A DNA stretch of 54,707 nucleotides from JACQKD01 sp964614265 (GTDB lineage Bacteria > Patescibacteriota > Minisyncoccia > Phycocordibacterales > UBA918): assembly GCA_964614265.1 (NCBI GenBank), contig CAZTKT010000001.1, positions 1 through 54,707 of the forward strand. Reading direction: 5' to 3'. Each line of letters opens with the position of its first letter. The first letter of the stretch is position 1. Positions 1 to 7,064 of the stretch are shown here, piece by piece. The position numbers and the translations under genes are program-made. Under the pieces are notes generated by a model, which had not been told where the DNA came from, ran no database searches, and worked only from the letters and a program-made list of their open reading frames with translations.

Positions 1-54
1 TGGGAGTATTATCAGCATGCCGCCAAACTGTCACCGATGTGGTCGTCTTGGACA
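1..54. repeat. Inverted repeat, left arm (IS-derived)
   Basis: Bases 1-54 are the reverse complement of 969-1022 with two mismatches (at 40 and 49). Both arms encode the same transposase C-terminus, so the repeat is best explained by two oppositely oriented IS 3' ends. The arm starts exactly at the window edge, which could also mean that an assembly broke in an IS repeat. Confidence 0.85.
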
Positions 55-66
55 AGATATTGCTGA
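1..66 (+). pseudogene. 3' end of a transposase gene (fragment, cut by window edge)
   Basis: Read on the + strand from base 1, this stretch encodes WEYYQHAAKLSPM and then reaches a TGA at 64-66. The same peptide occurs on the minus strand at 984-1022, where it follows RPHQSLGY, the usual C-terminal signature of rve-type (IS3/IS481) transposases. The first 54 bases are therefore the end of an insertion-sequence copy whose main part lies outside the window. After base 54 the similarity with the other copy stops. Family assignment beyond rve-type cannot be made from so short a piece. Confidence 0.55.
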
Positions 67-952
67 TAGAGCCCGAAGAATACGTGAACGCTCCGTTTAC
101 TGAAACAGTCATTCCATTTTTGGTTGGTTCAGTAAGTGATCCTTTCAAGGATTGGTAGGCGTCAACGACCATCTGTGGAGCACATGTCTGTCCCGAAGTG
201 TTGGAAGCACACACAAAGACCACATATTGCCTATCCTGCGCATAGGTATGAGACAGAGGAAAGTAGCCAGTTTCTTTCGTACCATCGCCCCAATTAAAAC
301 TGAATGGTCCGGTCGCATTCTGAACTCCGCCATTGACCTGGACATATCGTTCTGTTTGTCCTGCGATAAAGGCGCTTATGGCAGGTGCGCTAGCTGATGG
401 AACGATAAATATTTCTCCCGACCAGCCGCAATTGGTTCCTCCTGGCTGCATTTTTCCATCGCACACCGCGACCTTCCAACTGTTGCCACTTCGTATCGGC
501 AAATCAGCACTCGTAACCGCATAGTCAATGTAGTAATTGGTGCCGACTGAAGGAGAGCCGATAAATTTGGAGTATCCTTCGGCGTTTCCTCCGCCACTGA
601 GATATACGGAGGTGTCGGCAGATGCAGAAAACGGCAACCACGTAATGTGGTATGTCTGCCCAACAATCCACTGGTCTCCTTGTTGCGGCGAAAGAGCAGT
701 GATTAAGGGAGTAGCGCTAGATGAAACATGGATGGTCGCAGCGCGGATCGTTTTGGATGCTTGTATAAGGGTCGCGGTGTAGGTGCCGGCAGTTGTGTAA
801 TCATAGCCAGCGACCCCAGTTGTGCTATCGCAAGTAGTATTTACATTACAGCCAGTGTTCAGTGCTACGATCGGTGACCCGTCGCCAAAGTTGACACTAT
901 ACTTTGACCCCGAAGAAAGACCAGTTGCCTTGAAATTGACATGGAGAGGCAT
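2..952 (-). CDS. PKD-domain surface protein, partial
   Basis: An uninterrupted minus-strand frame crosses this region and leaves the window at the left. It contains two PKD-like repeats, one with the core NFGDGS and YDYTTAGTYTATL and a second with FNWGDGT and HTYAQDRQYVVFV, separated by a Kre9/Knh-type segment around GQTYHITWLPF. Such modules occur in secreted or cell-surface adhesins. No signal peptide is present: the frame enters directly from the transposase remnant at 969-1022, so the N-terminus was lost or replaced. The ATG at 952 is an arbitrary choice; ATG 1006 lies inside the IS arm. The frame stays open to base 2 through the left IS arm. I read it as a fragment of a larger surface protein trapped between two IS ends. 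Confidence 0.6.
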   Translation of the reverse strand, partial: MPLHVNFKATGLSSGSKYSVNFGDGSPIVALNTGCNVNTTCDSTTGVAGYDYTTAGTYTATLIQASKTIRAATIHVSSSATPLITALSPQQGDQWIVGQTYHITWLPFSASADTSVYLSGGGNAEGYSKFIGSPSVGTNYYIDYAVTSADLPIRSGNSWKVAVCDGKMQPGGTNCGWSGEIFIVPSASAPAISAFIAGQTERYVQVNGGVQNATGPFSFNWGDGTKETGYFPLSHTYAQDRQYVVFVCASNTSGQTCAPQMVVDAYQSLKGSLTEPTKNGMTVSVNGAFTYSSGSISNILSKTTTSVTVWRHADNTP

Positions 953-968
953 TTTTCCGGATTGTGGC

Positions 969-1022
969 TGTCCGAGACGACCGCATCGGTGACAGTTTGG
1001 CGGCATGCTGATAATACTCCCA
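969..1022. repeat. Inverted repeat, right arm (IS-derived)
   Basis: This is the partner of bases 1-54 (52 of 54 positions identical in inverted orientation). On the minus strand it encodes the transposase end SWEYYQHAAKLSPM. The arms bound a unique 914-bp stretch (55-968) coding for PKD-domain sequence, an arrangement like a composite element with inverted IS ends. Confidence 0.85.
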
Positions 1023-1200
1023 CGAAGTGTCGTATCCAAGTGATTGGTGGGGACGCATGTAGGTGTATTCAGTGAGCCAGCTCGGTGAGCTCGTGGTTGA
1101 AGCGTCCGGTGTCGGTACTTGAGGTGTCTAAACTCAAGGAATTCACGCCGTAGGGTTCCGTTGAAGCGTTCATTGTACCTCAAATGCCTATTTCTGAGGT
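969..1200 (-). pseudogene. Degenerate rve-family transposase, C-terminal remnant
   Basis: Minus-strand reading gives NERFNGTLRREFLEF in one frame and, after a frameshift, EYTYMRPHQSLGYDTSWEYY in another. Both are typical of the end of the DDE/rve catalytic domain of IS3/IS481-type transposases. The catalytic Asp residues and the helix-turn-helix are missing, and the reading frame changes at least once, so this is dead sequence. It begins about 60 bp after the dnaK stop codon, the place where a dnaJ gene often follows. Which IS family it came from cannot be decided without a database search. Confidence 0.75.
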
Positions 1201-1256
1201 GTCACCGATGTATCTCATCACATCTTCAGCGTGTCCAGGAGGAATAGTCTCTTGAC

Positions 1257-3152
1257 CTAGCTTTTCTTCTCTCCATCCTCAACATCAGCATCGCGGATAG
1301 TTTCGTCTTGTGGAGGGGCGGTCTCTCCGGTAGCGTCTCCACTTGTGGACGTAGCTTTTGCCATCGCCTCACCGATTTTTGAGAGTTCGGTGGAGAGCGC
1401 AGTGATCGCGGTCGTAATAGCATCACTATCATCTTTTTCTCGCGCCTCTTTAAGGGTTTTTATGTGTGTCTCAACACCGGTTTTGATATCTTCCGGTAGT
1501 TTGTCCTTGTGGTCGGTCAGTGCTTTTTCTGCGGTGTAGAGGAGTTGGTCGGCGCTGTTGCGAACGTCGATGAGTTTCTTTTTCTTTTCATCCTCATCGC
1601 TGTGCACTTCTGCGTCTTTTTTCATGCGCTCAATGTCGTCAGGTGTAAGCCCCGAGCTTGCTTCGATGCGGATTGATTGTACCTTACCGGAAGTTTTGTC
1701 TTTTGCGGTGACATTGAGAACACCGTTTGAGTCAACATCAAAGATTACTTCTACCTGTGGCAGGCCACGTGGTGCCGGTGGAATCCCATCGAGAATAAAA
1801 CGCCCAAGGGACTTGTTGTCAGTTGCCATCGGACGTTCACCTTGGGTGATGTGGATCTCAACAGAGGTTTGATTGTCAGCGGCAGTCGAAAATACCTGTT
1901 CTTTCTTTGTCGGAATGTGAGAGTTTTTCTCGATGAGTTTTGTTGCCACACCGCCGAGTGTTTCAATGCCGAGTGAGAGCGGAATGACATCGACGAGAGT
2001 AATATCATTGACATCACCTTGGAAAATACCTGCTTGGATTGCGGCGCCTGCGGCGACGACTTCGTCAGGATTGATCGTCTTATTTGGCTCTTTTCCAAAG
2101 AGTTCTTTGACTGCCTGTTGGATCGCGGGCATACGTGTCTGTCCGCCGACGAGGATGATTTCATCGATGTCTCCTTTTGAGAATGGTGAGGCTTCGAGCG
2201 CGCGCTTGGTGATCTCAATCGAACGATCAATGTATTCACGTGCAATGTCCTCGAGTTTTGCTCGCGTTAGTTTGATCAAGAGGTGCTTCGGTCCTTCCGC
2301 GTCGGAGGTAATAAACGGAATGTTGATCTCGGTTTCGCCGGTGGTGGAAAGTTCATGCTTTGCTTTTTCTGCCGATTCAACGAGGCGCTGGCGTGGGAGT
2401 GGATCTTTGCCGATGTCGATGCCGTCAGTCTTTTTGAATTCAGCAATGAGCCAACGAACGATACCCTGATCGATGTCGTGTCCGCCCATGTGCGCATCAC
2501 CATCTGTCGCCTTTACCTCGATGACACCATCCCCGACCTCGAGTACTGTCACATCAAACGTACCACCACCAAAGTCAAAGACGACAAGTTTTTCTTCGTT
2601 CTTTTTATTGAAGCCATAGGCGAGTGCGGCCGCGGTTGGTTCATTTAAGATACGTTTTACATCGAGTCCCGCGATTTTCCCCGCGTCTTGGGTTGCCTTT
2701 CGTTGTGCATCATTAAAATATGCTGGTACAGTGATAACTGCTTCAGTGATCTTTTCTCCGAGCTTTGCTTCCGCGTCTGCCTTAAGCTTTGAGAGAATCA
2801 TTGCGGAGATTTCCTCTGCGCGATAGTCTTTGTCACCCATTTTCACTAAGACACCACCGGTAGGTCCTTCTTTGACCTCGTACGGGACGATATCTTTATC
2901 ACGTTGCACCGCTTCTTCTTTGAAGCTGTGGCCCATGAAGCGCTTGATACCAAAGATGGTATTTTGCGGATTGGTGACTGACTGACGCTTTGCGATTTGT
3001 CCCACGAGTCGCTCACCGGTCTTTGAGATTGCGATCACTGATGGTGTTGTTCGATTCCCTTCGCTATTTTCAATGATGACCGGCTCACCGCCCTCGATGA
3101 TTGCCACCGCTGAATTTGTGGTACCCAAATCGATTCCAAGAATTTTTGCCAT
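1257..3152 (-). CDS. dnaK: Chaperone DnaK (Hsp70)
   Basis: A 631-residue Hsp70, the ATP-driven chaperone that binds exposed hydrophobic segments of cytosolic proteins with DnaJ and GrpE. The N-terminal ATPase domain starts with GIDLGTTNSAVAI, followed by FDFGGGTFDVTV near residue 195 and ILVGGQTRMPAIQ near 335. The substrate-binding beta-domain and alpha-helical lid follow, ending in the usual acidic tail DADVEDGEKK. Length is normal. It lies 43 bp downstream of grpE on the same strand and has its own -10 TATAAT (3165-3170), 12 nt before the ATG and without a Shine-Dalgarno sequence. No CIRCE element was seen. No dnaJ is present in the window; a transposase remnant occupies the downstream flank. 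Confidence 0.98.
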   Translation of the reverse strand: MAKILGIDLGTTNSAVAIIEGGEPVIIENSEGNRTTPSVIAISKTGERLVGQIAKRQSVTNPQNTIFGIKRFMGHSFKEEAVQRDKDIVPYEVKEGPTGGVLVKMGDKDYRAEEISAMILSKLKADAEAKLGEKITEAVITVPAYFNDAQRKATQDAGKIAGLDVKRILNEPTAAALAYGFNKKNEEKLVVFDFGGGTFDVTVLEVGDGVIEVKATDGDAHMGGHDIDQGIVRWLIAEFKKTDGIDIGKDPLPRQRLVESAEKAKHELSTTGETEINIPFITSDAEGPKHLLIKLTRAKLEDIAREYIDRSIEITKRALEASPFSKGDIDEIILVGGQTRMPAIQQAVKELFGKEPNKTINPDEVVAAGAAIQAGIFQGDVNDITLVDVIPLSLGIETLGGVATKLIEKNSHIPTKKEQVFSTAADNQTSVEIHITQGERPMATDNKSLGRFILDGIPPAPRGLPQVEVIFDVDSNGVLNVTAKDKTSGKVQSIRIEASSGLTPDDIERMKKDAEVHSDEDEKKKKLIDVRNSADQLLYTAEKALTDHKDKLPEDIKTGVETHIKTLKEAREKDDSDAITTAITALSTELSKIGEAMAKATSTSGDATGETAPPQDETIRDADVEDGEKKS

Positions 3153-3195
3153 ATCGTTGTTGTGATTATACTGTTAAGTACATACGGTCTTGTGA

Positions 3196-3801
3196 CTATC
3201 TCTTTGTTTCATGTGTCCCCACCACCACAGTTGCAGGACGTATCAAATGCTCTCCGATCGTATATCCGTTCTGTAAGACGTTCAGAATTATATGGTGTTG
3301 TGCGGGATCTGTCACGGGCAGCTCTGAAACTGCCTCGTGTCGGTGTGGATCAAACGTTTCTCCAAGTGGCGTGAGCGTGTCGACATGATACGTCCGCATG
3401 ACGGTGAGGAGTTGCTGATAGACCTGCTCAAGACCAGTACGCCACTCGTTTTTTGTTTCGCTTTCGCTCACCGTACTGCGCAAGGCTATCTCGAAACTGT
3501 CGCAGAGCGGGAGCAATGTCTCGATGAATCGAGCGGTATTACGTGTGCGATCCTGTTCTCGCTCCTCTTCCATCCGTCGCTTACTATTAAGATAGTCTGC
3601 CTTTGCGCGTTGCCATCCATCGAGATACTCTTGCCGCTCTTTCTGGCAGATGTGCAATTTTTCTTTATAGTGACGCAGTTTCTCCTCGATGGACGCCTCA
3701 ATATCATCTATTTCTTGATCTATTGGATCGGCAGTATCAAAGATCAGTTCGTCTGCAACGGGATCGTGCGCATTGTTGTGGTCTCTTTTTTTCTTAACCA
3801 T
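3196..3801 (-). CDS. grpE: Nucleotide exchange factor GrpE
   Basis: A 201-residue GrpE, which releases ADP from DnaK. It has the typical layout: a charged, poorly ordered N-terminus, a long coiled coil (about residues 30-95, rich in E/K/R, with YLDGWQRAKADYLN resembling the conserved lRaxAdfeN region), then the C-terminal beta-domain with GETFDPHRHEAV and the final GYTIGEHLIRPATVVV. It is the first gene of a grpE-dnaK pair. The start codon at 3801 fits a perfect promoter 9 nt upstream, so the message is expected to be leaderless. Length and motifs match the family. Confidence 0.96.
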   Translation of the reverse strand: MVKKKRDHNNAHDPVADELIFDTADPIDQEIDDIEASIEEKLRHYKEKLHICQKERQEYLDGWQRAKADYLNSKRRMEEEREQDRTRNTARFIETLLPLCDSFEIALRSTVSESETKNEWRTGLEQVYQQLLTVMRTYHVDTLTPLGETFDPHRHEAVSELPVTDPAQHHIILNVLQNGYTIGEHLIRPATVVVGTHETKR

Positions 3802-3810
3802 AGCCGACGT

Positions 3811-3839
3811 ATTATAAATCGCTTTTTATTTGGCGTCAA
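3811..3839 (-). promoter_or_regulatory. grpE promoter (leaderless)
   Basis: On the minus strand: -35 TTGACG (3834-3839), 17-bp spacer, -10 TATAAT (3811-3816). Only 9 nt separate the -10 from the grpE ATG, so transcription should start within a few bases of the start codon. No ribosome binding site is possible. Confidence 0.8.
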
Positions 3840-3846
3840 CAGGCGA

Positions 3847-3874
3847 TTGACAAATAGACATAAAATGTCATGAT
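3847..3874 (+). promoter_or_regulatory. Possible promoter for the zinc-ribbon gene
   Basis: TTGACA at 3847-3852 followed at 16 bp by CATGAT (3869-3874), a mediocre -10. It is back to back with the grpE -35. A small inverted repeat, GACAT-AAA-ATGTC (3857-3869), lies in the spacer and could bind a regulator. The gene start is about 74 nt downstream and, unlike its neighbours, has a Shine-Dalgarno sequence. Confidence 0.4.
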
Positions 3875-3947
3875 GGCCATAGATGATCCAGGATCTCACC
3901 AGGGGATCCTTTATTTGTAGAGGTCTTCGTAGAAAAAGGAGTTGTGT

Positions 3948-4361
3948 ATGGAGGTGGTAAAGGTAGAAGCAAATATTCGTTACTTTGGCCAACCAAAGGC
4001 CAAAGGAGCTTTCATGGCAGAGAGGATCGCTTGCCCGACTTGTAAGCAGGTGGTTCAGTTAGAGCTTGATCGTCGTATTTTAATTGAAGGGTACATAGTC
4101 GTTGAAGAGAGAGTGTATGGCATATGTGGATGCCAGCAGGCGTTGCATCCAAATAACCCTGGTACTCGAGGTTTTTTAGGGCATCAAGAAATCCCAGGAG
4201 TTACGGCGCCAGCGTGTGTCTGTGGAGTGTGTGACCAGGGAATGGCTATGACTGATCGTGAAGAAGTAAAGGGTGGTCACATTGTGATCGGCGAGCAGGT
4301 CTATGGGTCATGCGCGTGCCAGAGGGCGTCGATCACGGATCCAGGTACGTTGTTTCTCTAG
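3948..4361 (+). CDS. Unknown protein with two zinc-ribbon-like repeats
   Basis: I do not recognise this family. The 137-residue product contains two copies of one pattern: C29-x2-C32 ... YGICGCQ (C60, C62) and C92-x2-C95 ... YGSCACQ (C122, C124). In each half a CxxC pair is followed after 26-27 residues by YGxCxCQ, which suggests two zinc-binding domains from an internal duplication. No membrane segment or catalytic motif is visible. The ATG at 3948 has AGGAG 6 nt upstream; a second ATG at 4014 (residue 23) also has AAAGGAG at good spacing, so a shorter form starting MAERIACP is possible. It is a single + strand unit with its own terminator, between divergent grpE and a convergent operon. Confidence 0.7.
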   Translation: MEVVKVEANIRYFGQPKAKGAFMAERIACPTCKQVVQLELDRRILIEGYIVVEERVYGICGCQQALHPNNPGTRGFLGHQEIPGVTAPACVCGVCDQGMAMTDREEVKGGHIVIGEQVYGSCACQRASITDPGTLFL

Positions 4362-4419
4362 AGAGGGACGCGGGGTAGTAGGTACAACAATCAATACTAC
4401 CCAGTGTCTCAACAACGAA

Positions 4420-4451
4420 AGTTCCATATATTATGGAGCTTTTTTATTTTG
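4420..4451 (+). terminator. Rho-independent terminator after the zinc-ribbon gene
   Basis: Stem GTTCCATA / TATGGAGC (one G-T wobble) with a 3-nt loop, followed directly by TTTTTTATTTT. It lies about 60 nt after the stop at 4361 and between two convergent genes. Confidence 0.75.
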
Positions 4452-4518
4452 TTATGTGTGGTATCGCTGGAGACAGGGTGTTGTCTACGAGTCTCGGTGA
4501 GGAATGCCTGTACGGTCA

Positions 4519-5259
4519 TCACTCCACGGTAATTGCAGTAATCACCACCGGTTCACGGGGTATGTCTCGTTCATTGGTTGGTACTTTTGCGATGTCGTCG
4601 ACAATATCCATCCCTTGTATCACTTTTCCAAAGACGGGGTGACTTGAGCTTTCTGGTGGTTTGTCAAAATCAAGACCGGTGTTATCAGTAAGGTTGATGA
4701 AAAACTGACTTCCGCCGGTATCCGGTCCACTATTTGCCATTGCGATTGTCCCACGCATGTTTGTCAGTCGTGTGTCTGTGACGAACTCATCTTTGATCGC
4801 GTAGCCGGGGCCACCTGTGCCGTATGTTTCGGTCTTGTCTGTTTTTGAGTTTGGATCTCCTCCTTGAATCATAAATCCATTGATCACTCGATGAAACTTT
4901 GTATTCGCATAGAATCCCTTTTTAGCAAGGGTAAGGAAATTACCGGCAGTGACCGGCATCACGTCCTCATAGAGTTCAAGGACGATGTTTCCGTGATTCG
5001 TTTGGAGTGTTATCACTGGATTCTTTCCGTCAGTTTTTTTGTATTCCATAGTTGTGGTTGCGTGAGTATTTGTGGTTGTCGCGACGGTCGGCGTTGGAGT
5101 TTCGGGAGTTGGTAATGCGCGTGGAAATTCTTGCCCGGTCACTGCTTCCTTTTGAAAGAATGATATGTCACCCTTACTATACCCAACCCAGAGTGCTAAT
5201 CCTGCAATCAAAATTGTAGTTGCAATAAGTACACTCACTACTGCTCGTGGACTGCCCAT
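4519..5259 (-). CDS. Membrane-anchored peptidyl-prolyl isomerase (cyclophilin)
   Basis: A 246-residue cyclophilin-type cis-trans prolyl isomerase that acts on proteins outside the cytoplasmic membrane. Residues about 7-26 form one hydrophobic helix (signal anchor), followed by a Thr/Pro-rich linker to about residue 75. The catalytic domain shows FHRVINGFMIQGGDP and, later, GSQFFINLTDN, both hallmark cyclophilin motifs. It is the last gene of an S41 protease-bL9-cyclophilin operon and begins 2 bp after the bL9 stop, so translation is probably coupled. With the protease it would serve envelope protein folding and turnover. Confidence 0.93.
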   Translation of the reverse strand: MGSPRAVVSVLIATTILIAGLALWVGYSKGDISFFQKEAVTGQEFPRALPTPETPTPTVATTTNTHATTTMEYKKTDGKNPVITLQTNHGNIVLELYEDVMPVTAGNFLTLAKKGFYANTKFHRVINGFMIQGGDPNSKTDKTETYGTGGPGYAIKDEFVTDTRLTNMRGTIAMANSGPDTGGSQFFINLTDNTGLDFDKPPESSSHPVFGKVIQGMDIVDDIAKVPTNERDIPREPVVITAITVE

Positions 5260-5261
5260 AC

Positions 5262-5705
5262 TTATTGTGATGTTACACTGATAACAACAGTACCCTGCTG
5301 ATCACCCATGCGCACCCCCACAGAATGTTCACCGATCGTTTTAATGGGTTGTGCGAGATCGAGTGCTGACGCGAGGATCGGCATATCCGCGCGAGCAGAG
5401 AGCGCTATCGCGATATCTGTCGCTCGCAACCCCTTAAAGAGATTGCCCTGCGTATTTGCGGGGGCACTGATCGAGAGTGGTGTGGTGGCCATCATGGAAA
5501 GAAACTGTCTAAATGCCTCCGCCCGAGTGGTATCTGCAACTACCGAGCGTGCTTTTTGTTCCTCGTATTGTTTCAGATTATGTGCTGTTGCGACAAGCGC
5601 GAGTCGACGTGGAATGAGATAATTTTGTGCATGTCCATCTGGTACTATCTTGACCTCATGTTTTCGACCCATCCGTGCGATATCTTGCAAGAGAATGACT
5701 TTCAT
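5262..5705 (-). CDS. rplI: Large ribosomal subunit protein bL9
   Basis: A 147-residue bL9. The N-terminal rRNA-binding domain is MKVILLQDIARMGRKHEVKIV...YLIPRRLA, joined by a charged helix to a C-terminal domain with the conserved ending TIGEHSVGVRM. The ATG at 5705 is chosen because the family begins at MKVILL; upstream in-frame codons overlap the protease gene. It sits 10 bp after the S41 protease stop and 2 bp before the cyclophilin. bL9 has been reported missing in some CPR lineages, so its presence here carries some taxonomic information. Confidence 0.93.
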   Translation of the reverse strand: MKVILLQDIARMGRKHEVKIVPDGHAQNYLIPRRLALVATAHNLKQYEEQKARSVVADTTRAEAFRQFLSMMATTPLSISAPANTQGNLFKGLRATDIAIALSARADMPILASALDLAQPIKTIGEHSVGVRMGDQQGTVVISVTSQ

Positions 5706-5715
5706 ATCAGTAGTA

Positions 5716-6978
5716 TTACTTAAAATATTTGAATGCGGCCTCAAGTTGTGCATCGATCCCCTTTGCCTGATCCTCCTGCTTGTTCTCAACTTCAATATCT
5801 GGTGTGAGACCACCTGCAGAAATCGACTTTCCTTCTGGAGTCAGCCAACGCGCAATCGTCACCTTTAAGGATGAACCTCCCGAGAGATTAAGTAACTCTT
5901 GGACAGATCCTTTTCCAAAAGTCTTTGTGCCGATGAGTGTTGCTACATGATGCTCTTGGAGAGCACCAGCAAGAATCTCTGATGCCGACGCGGAACCCTT
6001 ATCAACAAGCACTACTATCTTTTCTGGAGCCGATGCGCCCAAGAGTCGTCCGGTACTACGGTAGAGATGCTCGTCCTTCCCTGATCCAAAGTTTTCGCGC
6101 ACCACCACCTTGCCGGTCGGCAAGAAATAGCTTGCGATTGACACGGCGCTCTGCAAATAGCCACCAGGATTTCCTCTAAGATCGATGATGAGATTCTTCT
6201 TCTTACTCTTTACGTATGCGCGCAGACCTTCTTCGAATTTGCCTTCAGAGAGCGCTGAAAAATTGTATAGGTGGATGACAAAGACATTGTCATGTTCCTC
6301 TGTCTTCACTGTTGGGATATCAATAGTATCGCGTGTAACAGAAATTTCTTGTGGGGCTGTAGTATCTCCACGGAGCACGGTGAGTACTACTTTTGTCCCT
6401 TTCGGACCACGAATATGTTTAACGGCCACATCAACACTTAGATCTTTTGTTGATGTTCCATCGATGCGAATAATTTTGTCGCCCTGTCGGATTCCCGCGC
6501 GTTCAGCAGGAGAGTTTGGTATCGGTGCAATAACTGTTAACACTCCATCACGCGAACCAATCTCCATCCCCACACCTTCAAAGTTGCCCGCAACGTCCGA
6601 AGCAAACATTGCGGCATCTTCAGGATTAAAGTAGATCGTGTATGGATCACTGTAGGTGGCTACTAATCCACGGATCGCGCCATCAATACGGGCCTGTTCG
6701 TTGACTGGATCAGTAGAGCTTGCGGACACGAACCGCTCATTAAGCAGATTCCATACTTGCCAAAATCGAGAGAGATCAACAGTCTGTTCTCCTTGGGATG
6801 CCGCAAAAAGTGATTTTACGTTTGTCTCGAGACGTGCTCCAGAACCAATGTGTAAACCAGAAAAAAAGGCAATGGCCACAAACAGTACTGCAAGCCCTAT
6901 ACCTGTGGCAGGGAGTTGTCGACGCGCCCTCCCAACAGCCTTTGCCACAGCCTCTGATTCTGGTGTACGAGTTTCCAT
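5716..6978 (-). CDS. S41 carboxyl-terminal processing protease (CtpA/Prc type)
   Basis: A 420-residue membrane-anchored serine protease. Residues about 24-43 form a transmembrane helix. A PDZ domain follows (about 130-215, with GVGMEIGSRDGVLTV and AGIRQGDKIIRIDG) and then the S41 domain, where LIIDLRGNPGG, the nucleophile segment DKGSASASEILAGA and the general-base lysine region TKTFGKGSVQ are all present. The family trims or degrades envelope proteins from their C-termini. The ATG at 6978 is preferred: CATAAT (6985-6990) ends 6 nt upstream, giving a leaderless start, and the predicted protein begins just before the anchor. It heads the operon with bL9 and cyclophilin and is divergent from cysS. 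Confidence 0.93.
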   Translation of the reverse strand: METRTPESEAVAKAVGRARRQLPATGIGLAVLFVAIAFFSGLHIGSGARLETNVKSLFAASQGEQTVDLSRFWQVWNLLNERFVSASSTDPVNEQARIDGAIRGLVATYSDPYTIYFNPEDAAMFASDVAGNFEGVGMEIGSRDGVLTVIAPIPNSPAERAGIRQGDKIIRIDGTSTKDLSVDVAVKHIRGPKGTKVVLTVLRGDTTAPQEISVTRDTIDIPTVKTEEHDNVFVIHLYNFSALSEGKFEEGLRAYVKSKKKNLIIDLRGNPGGYLQSAVSIASYFLPTGKVVVRENFGSGKDEHLYRSTGRLLGASAPEKIVVLVDKGSASASEILAGALQEHHVATLIGTKTFGKGSVQELLNLSGGSSLKVTIARWLTPEGKSISAGGLTPDIEVENKQEDQAKGIDAQLEAAFKYFK

Positions 6979-7064
6979 TTCTGCATTATGCCATACTTTA
7001 CCTAAAATATACAAAAGGTATGATGGGTACATTGTGGACGTGTTATACTTTCTACCTATACCGT

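Noticed and set aside
376..782. Other open frames over 1-1000 and opposite dnaK, rpoA and the giant gene
   Set aside because: They are shadows: low-complexity antisense translations without motifs, contradicted by the PKD, DnaK and RpoA frames.
3802..3947. CIRCE/HrcA operator upstream of grpE
   Set aside because: The sequence TTAGCACTC-N9-GAGTGCTAA or a near form is not present; only a plain promoter and a small GACAT repeat on the other side were found.
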